From Eleusine coracana subsp. coracana (lineage: Eukaryota > Streptophyta > Magnoliopsida > Poales > Poaceae), in the NCBI GenBank assembly GCA_032690845.1, contig CM064430.1:4884949-4948948 (forward strand): a DNA stretch of 64,000 bases, in the 5' to 3' direction. A program made the translations under genes and the position numbers. Of this stretch, positions 59,004 through 64,000 are shown piece by piece. The notes beneath the pieces were generated by a model. That model was not told the origin of the DNA. It saw nothing but the letters and a program-made list of their open reading frames with translations, and searched no databases. Numbering within the stretch: position 1 is the first letter of the stretch; every line of letters begins with the position of its first letter.

Positions 59004-61818
59004 GGCCACACTATTCATGGTGAAAAAAGTTAGTGAAATTTTTTTGTCAAAAGAGTTCGTGAAAAAGTTTGAGTCAAAGTTTCAGCCAAAGTTTTAACAA
59101 ATGTTTCACAAAAACGTTCAAAAAGTGAAAAAACTTGTGGGAATTTAAAAACATTTGAAAAAAAGGTAAGTTGTGGGCCATCGGATTCTGATTTCGACAA
59201 GTCCAGATGGAGCACCGTCCCTGTATCAAACAAAACTGAAGCAATGGAAAAGACCATTTGTTTTCGCATCACAAACACATAACCAGAACAGCTAATTCAT
59301 AGTACATAAACAAGGTAAATTTCTGCTTAATTGTTGCTGCCAAACAATGGAAGAAACCAGCTGTAATCACAAAACACAAATGAACCTATTCCTGTTCTGA
59401 ATGTGCAAGAATTTACCAGTTTTCATACGTTTTCGATCGTACTTCTTCAGTTGAAAATAGATCATGGTACATGTACATCCGGCCATCAACCCTATGGGAG
59501 AAAGCACCGGACGATGCATCAATCTGATCCCGGCGACATTCGTTCCTCCCTCGGCTCGATTGGCAATTTGTCGATGCGCTATAGATAGTGATTTGGTACA
59601 CGGGAATGGAGAGGGCGGCACGAGAGGGATGACGGCGAGCCGTAGGAAGAAGAAACCATGCACGGGAAGGAGGGAGCACACACGAGAGGTGATCGATTAC
59701 GAGCCTTGCTTGCTTGACAGATGCAGTGAAGAGGCTGGGAAAAAGAATTGGTAGAAAGAAAGCCTGTTGGATCGTGATTTCATCCCATATTTTCAATATT
59801 TAATGATTCATTCATTTTTACAGGATTCGTTGGAGATGCTCTAAACAAAGCATATATATGCAGTGACAGGGCAGGTAAAGCAGAGCCTTCATCACGATTG
59901 AACCATTAGCGTCCGCGAATCGGCATGCTGGATGACTCGTGTCAATAAGTTAAAGATATATAGCTCTGGATGCTCAAGGCATAATGCATGCTTTGTATGT
60001 TTATCCCAGAAATAAGCTGCTGAAGCAGCTCTTTATTTAGTTGCTCAATGCCGATCAGATCATACACGTTCGGATCGCAGCCTTTGATGATCCGCTGAGC
60101 CGCCGTGAGTGAGAAGGGCGAGAGGACAGTTTATAAGGAGAAGGGATGAGTCCAGCTGCATCTGATGGGGTCAACTAACCCACAATCTATCTTGCCACGT
60201 CGCAATGCACATGTGGCATCGTTGATCAGCAAAACCGCTATCATAGTCGTCTACATCATCAAAATCAGATTCGGGATGCAAGCAAAGGTGAATATTAAAC
60301 TGGTTTATTAAACCGTTGGGGGAGGGGGGGGGGGGGGGGGGGATTATTAGTACAGGGTAATGTGGACATAGCTTAAGGGAGTAAATCGGACTTTCTTCTT
60401 ATTTTTTTGCGGAGTTGCTCTGTTGTTGTAGACAAATAAATTGGTTGTCTTTCAAATTACCTTTTTGCTTTTTATGAGTGCCTAAGATATTTGCGTGATA
60501 AATTTGTGTTGGTATGGACGTGGCTGGTCGAGATTACGAATCTTTGACATTCTTTTTTTTTTTCAAGTGTGCTTCAGCCCATGTCGCCGACTGTAGTGTT
60601 GACTAGTACATCTAGTGTTAAGTTTCACACCAGGTATGTAAGACATCACAGTGCTCAATTTTTTTCACGAGAGCAATGGATTAATTTAGCTCGCACATGG
60701 GCACTGAAATCCTTCATGAATAATCTGAGCTTTAGGAGATGACTTCAGCACTTGATTTGGGGCGGTGACCCGTGCAAGAGGAGTGGCGATGTGTTTGGCG
60801 GGAGTGTAGCAGGTAGTACGAGAGCAGGAGAAGATTGGTGATACGCGTCAGCGCATGGCCTGGGTCTGAACTCTGAACCATGGGCTAATGATCTTTTCAT
60901 AACCCAAACCAATGCTTAAGTTTTTTATTGAACAAAAACAAATGTAAATTCGGTCCAGTGCTTGGGCCATAGCTGGTATAGTAAGGGCGTGACAATAACA
61001 AAAACTGTTATAGGCAAGCATCGAAACCAAAGCTTAAATTTTGGGTTCATGCTTGCCTAATCTATTACGAACAGATATAGTAAAGGGCGAACGCGCTCTA
61101 TCATCCTAGCAACTGACGTGGAGGAGACAGTGAGAGCAAGATTCCTTGAGCGAGTGCTTCACCATCCGCCGGACTACTGATTGCAAAATGAAGCATGCGC
61201 CTGCTTAGCGCTCCAGCAGGTGGTTAAGCAAGATTGAGGGGAGAGAAAAATGGGTTCATATAGTGATTATTAAATTGCTAGCTAAAAAGCTTATTATTAT
61301 ACTAGGATAGACTAATATTTTGCTGATGAGGTTGGTAGTTTACACAGCCGTGAACCGGCTCAACCATTAGACTACTACAAAATTCAGTTCTGGAGGAGGA
61401 GGTAGAAAGTTCTTTCCTTTCTTTTTTTTTTTCCTTTTACTCAATGCTGCGGGTCCTACTGAATGCGTGGCTCCTCATGCATTTCAATCATCAAGAGTTA
61501 AAAGCCTATTACGGGGCAAAGGACGACCCGAAGATATAACAAATAGAAAAAGTTTATTATAGCAACCTAAAATAAAAGGCCTCACCTGCTACCCCGTTAT
61601 TTTCATTTTTAGTTCTTTTTGTTGTCTAAAAGAAGGAATATTATAAGTAAAAGCAAAGACCTTAATTTTACTTTACACTTAGACCTCCTGAGTCCACATG
61701 TGAGTGCGTGAGATCGAGTGTTGTTTTGGTCTTGTTTTAGGAAGACACACTTCTACTAAACTGGATCTTTTTCATATAAACAAACATGAGCATATGAACA
61801 ACGTGTTATATAAACTAA
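59004..61818. other. Intergenic, repeat-derived, no gene recognised
   Basis: Contains low-complexity AAGTTT/GTTTCA sequence (59030-59170) and a solo Tourist-like end TTGGAGATGCTCTAAAC near 59830 without a partner. A G homopolymer lies at about 60324-60342, and MULE-TIR-like AGTAAATCGGACTTTC at about 60382. Frames at 59370-59800 have no recognised domain. Confidence 0.45.
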
Positions 61819-61860
61819 CTAGCAAAATACTGGTACGTTGCTACGAACATTTAGCTATAA
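61819..61860 (-). repeat. Helitron-like 3' end on the minus strand
   Basis: CTAGCAAAATACTGGTACGT then TGCTACGAAC. Read on the minus strand this is GTTCGTAGCAACGTACC, a degenerate hairpin, then ATTTTGCTAG, like the right end at 26990. The 5' end was not found. Confidence 0.4.
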
Positions 61861-61997
61861 TATTTTTTATCTAATCAAATAAAATATTAGAAATTATTAT
61901 CACCTCCATTCGCTCCGTCACATATCATGCACGTTTCTTCTTCATGCACTCAGGGACATTCGTAGCATCCATGGGTGCGAATGACTCGCCTTGAGCC

Positions 61998-62485
61998 CAG
62001 AGGCGGATCTCCGGCATGGTAGGGCAGCTGCCCTACCTAACTTCGTAGCGGAAGACGCCCAACCCCTTATACTGTAAAGCTCCGGTGTTCCGCCATCATC
62101 CATGGCATGGCGGCGTGACCTTTTTTGTTCTCTGCGTTTGTTCAAAGGAAGAAGAAGAAACAGACCAAATGCTCTATGGTATGGGCTTGCCTTACATTTA
62201 GTTCGGCTAGTCAGCTAATGAGCTAATGGGCTGGGCCAAGAACGAGCAGCCTAGACACGAACACACCTGCTGGCCTGTTACAGTGTTGCTAGAGCCTACA
62301 GCCAGCAACACTTCAATTGCCGTTTGCATACTTTTAAATAAAGTGGACAAATAGATTTTTGATGAATTGCTATATTACATAATTTTATAGATTTGAAAAA
62401 ACTTCTATAGGGTTAACGCCCAAGCATCCATAAAAGTGTGAATGCTAAGTTTTCAACACGGGTTTTTGTGTGAGATCCGCCACTG
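61998..62485. mobile_element. hAT-type MITE
   Basis: TIRs CAGAGGCGGATCTC and (inverted) CAGTGGCGGATCTC match at 13 of 14 bases. Flanks CTTGAGCC (61990-61997) and CTTGAGAC (62486-62493) form an 8-bp TSD with one change. 488 bp, no transposase. Its GGTAGGGCAGCTGCCCTACC subterminal palindrome (62018-62037) could form a hairpin. Confidence 0.85.
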
Positions 62486-63051
62486 CTTGAGACTGATGTC
62501 AGTGCTATGTACTTGATACTTACAGGAGTAAAATGAAAAGTCAAACGATAAATATAGTATGCTGAATGGGAAAAGTTTTTTTTTTCCTTTTTAATTTATT
62601 ATGTTGAACCAGACTGATTTTTTTTTCTTTTTCTTTTATGTTGATCCTATGCAACGCTGTCAAAACAAAAGCGACCACCAAACATCCTAATGATAAGTTG
62701 TTGACTTCTATAAACAAAAGTTTTTATACAAATTATATACCAAACAAAACCAACACCAATGTGAAAGCTAGAATTGCAGCTAGGTTGTAATGCTTATCCC
62801 ACGATAACTGCTCGGCTATACAAGGTTTGATTTTTTTTTTTCTTGACTCTGTGTTTGGTAGACTGAATCATTATGTGTTTTTGTTTTGTCGTGTTTCACT
62901 ACATCTGTAACTAATTTTGAACTAATAAAAAGGAAACTGAACATACTAATAATGATTATTGACATTTTCATTCAATAAAGATCTAATCTTATATCTTTTT
63001 TCTGAAAGAAAAAAAAATGTATGATCGTCCCTGAATGCTCTGATTTTCCAG
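62486..63051. other. Upstream region of the 63-kb exon relic
   Basis: AT-rich with several T-homopolymers. No earlier exon of the family gene was recognised here. Confidence 0.4.
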
Positions 63052-63612
63052 GCCTCGTCCAGTGTGGACACCGCTCTCTTCTCGTGGACTGGTGGTGCCC
63101 TGATAGGGGTAATTGGTGAAACCAAAAACACCTTCGGCAGCTGGGCGACTGCACCAAAAGTGGCGTTCGGTGTCGCCGCAACGGTGGTAATTACATCATT
63201 GGGCACTGATCTCATGACAGCCGGGTACCGCATCATCCCGGTGAGCAGACGCGGAAGGCTCTCTGCCTTCTGTGCCAGGCTTGGCACAGTCATATCTACT
63301 AACATGTATTTTCTTCGTTTTAAAATTATTATCGTTATTGACTTTTATTGTTAATTTTGATTATATATCTTATTTAAAAAAATTTAAAAAATATAATATA
63401 TTTTCTGATAATTTACTTTAATAAATATTTTAAATAAGATAAAAGATAACGAAAAAAGTCAATAACAATAATAATTTTAGAATAGAGGGAGCACATCATT
63501 GGCACCGCGTGCAATTTTGGGGACCGTGTTGGATGCGTGGCTGAGATTTTCACTGCGTCTGTCATGACCGTCTTCTGGACATTTGAGGGGCCATCGTTGA
63601 CACTGAAGGCTA
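63052..63612 (+). pseudogene. Exon relic of the 46-kb gene family, split by a MITE
   Basis: The acceptor-like TGCTCTGATTTTCCAG ending at 63051 mirrors TGCTCGGATTTTCAG of the 46-kb gene. The frame gives VDTALFSWTGGALIGVIGET, then KNTFGSWATAPKVAFGVAAT and VVITSLGTDL, aligned to GGAMLVGTLVEIKDEVGQW and AVVIASI of the 46-kb gene. A Stowaway-like MITE (63309-63491) follows, after which a coding-like IIGTACNFGDRVGCVAEIF continues to about 63611, where a second MITE begins. It may be a third exon arrangement or a dead copy. Confidence 0.5.
63309..63491. mobile_element. Stowaway-like MITE inside the relic
   Basis: Left TTAAAATTATTATCGTTATT and right (inverted) CTAAAATTATTATTGTTATT form TIRs. The right end GAGGGAG keeps the Stowaway tip. 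TA is present on the left and CA on the right. Confidence 0.7.
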
Positions 63613-63841
63613 CTCCCTCCATCTCAATATATAAGTATTTGTTGACTTTAGAAAAGATATTTGACTCTTTGTCTTATTCAAACTTTTTATGGAATATACA
63701 AAAATAAATAAATAATATATATCTAATAATAAAATATATTATAGTAAAATAAATATTTTTTGACAAAAAAGCTTAAGTAAGACACAAAGTTAAAATTGAT
63801 TTTAAAAGTCAATAAATATTTATATTTTGGGATGGAGAGAG
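63613..63841. mobile_element. Stowaway-like MITE
   Basis: Left CTCCCTCCATCTCAATATAT, right (inverted) CTCTCTCCATCCCAAAATAT, with TA on both sides (63611-63612, 63842-63843). 229 bp and AT-rich. The sequence after it (ATCTCCGATTTCTTGGGG) again matches the relic at 44055-44290. Confidence 0.85.
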
Positions 63842-64000
63842 TATCTCCGATTTCTTGGGGTCGTCTGTGGCGCCGCTAGAGGAAGCCTGCTCTGGCAGTG
63901 GCAGAGATCAATCAACTCGATTCCATGGTCTGAACTCTGAAGACAGCTGCTCTGCGGTGATACGTAGAACTGCAGATTACTCACTGGAGGACTGGAGGCC

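Noticed and set aside
59820..59840. Right end of a Tourist-like MITE (TTGGAGATGCTCTAAAC)
   Set aside because: No matching left end within 2 kb, so no element can be delimited.
60318..60342. G homopolymer as a G-quadruplex or regulatory site
   Set aside because: A single long G run in repeat-derived DNA; it may also be a sequencing or assembly-length artefact. Not near any gene.

Overview
The window is plant nuclear DNA from a grass (Poaceae), most likely a panicoid. The evidence is GT-AG (and one GC-AG) introns, GC-rich first exons next to AT-rich introns and intergenic DNA, complete plant-specific gene models, and grass-type transposons: Stowaway-like and PIF/Harbinger-like MITEs, MULEs with long TIRs, CACTA elements with the TTTGCCGAGTGCC subterminal repeat, a TRIM and a 3.3-kb solo LTR. 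There is no prokaryotic signal, CRISPR array or operon. No species name can be justified from sequence alone.

Left half (about 3.3-41 kb) is the genic part. In order: (1) a small two-exon gene (3886-6117, +) whose 131-aa product ends in a CVIL prenylation box; (2) a nine-exon folate-biopterin transporter (6771-12992, +), 519 aa, with a GC-AG intron and a four-level nest of transposons in intron 7; (3) a single-exon HSP20-like alpha-crystallin protein (15815-16315, +); (4) a three-exon FRIGIDA-like gene (20333-23539, -), 596 aa, with a 30-bp coding minisatellite; (5) an eight-exon PHD-finger/GNAT chromatin protein of the IDM1 type (30118-36572, +), 1435 aa; (6) cytosolic ribosomal protein uS13/RPS18 (39281-41000, +), 152 aa, with a site II/telobox promoter. 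All splice phases of these models were checked and close exactly. They are unrelated neighbours with separate promoters.

Right half (about 42-64 kb) is repeat-rich. It looks like a decayed tandem array of one unrecognised grass gene family. The best copy is a three-exon gene at 46468-47437 interrupted by an in-frame TAG. Exon relics lie at 44055-44290 and 63052-63612. At least three further copies of its 3' flank (about 52.0-53.3, 53.4-54.9 and 55.5-58.3 kb) have each been split by different transposons. Because the copies are paralogous, several insertions can be checked against an empty site inside this window.

Transposon calls rest on termini plus target-site duplications read directly from the sequence. 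Examples are 9-bp TTACTTAAT and TTTTTCTAA (MULEs), 8-bp GAGGGAGC (hAT), 5-bp CTCTT (TRIM), 5-bp ATTCT (solo LTR), 3-bp AAT (CACTA) and 3-bp TAA (PIF/Harbinger). No tRNA, rRNA or other RNA gene was identified with confidence.
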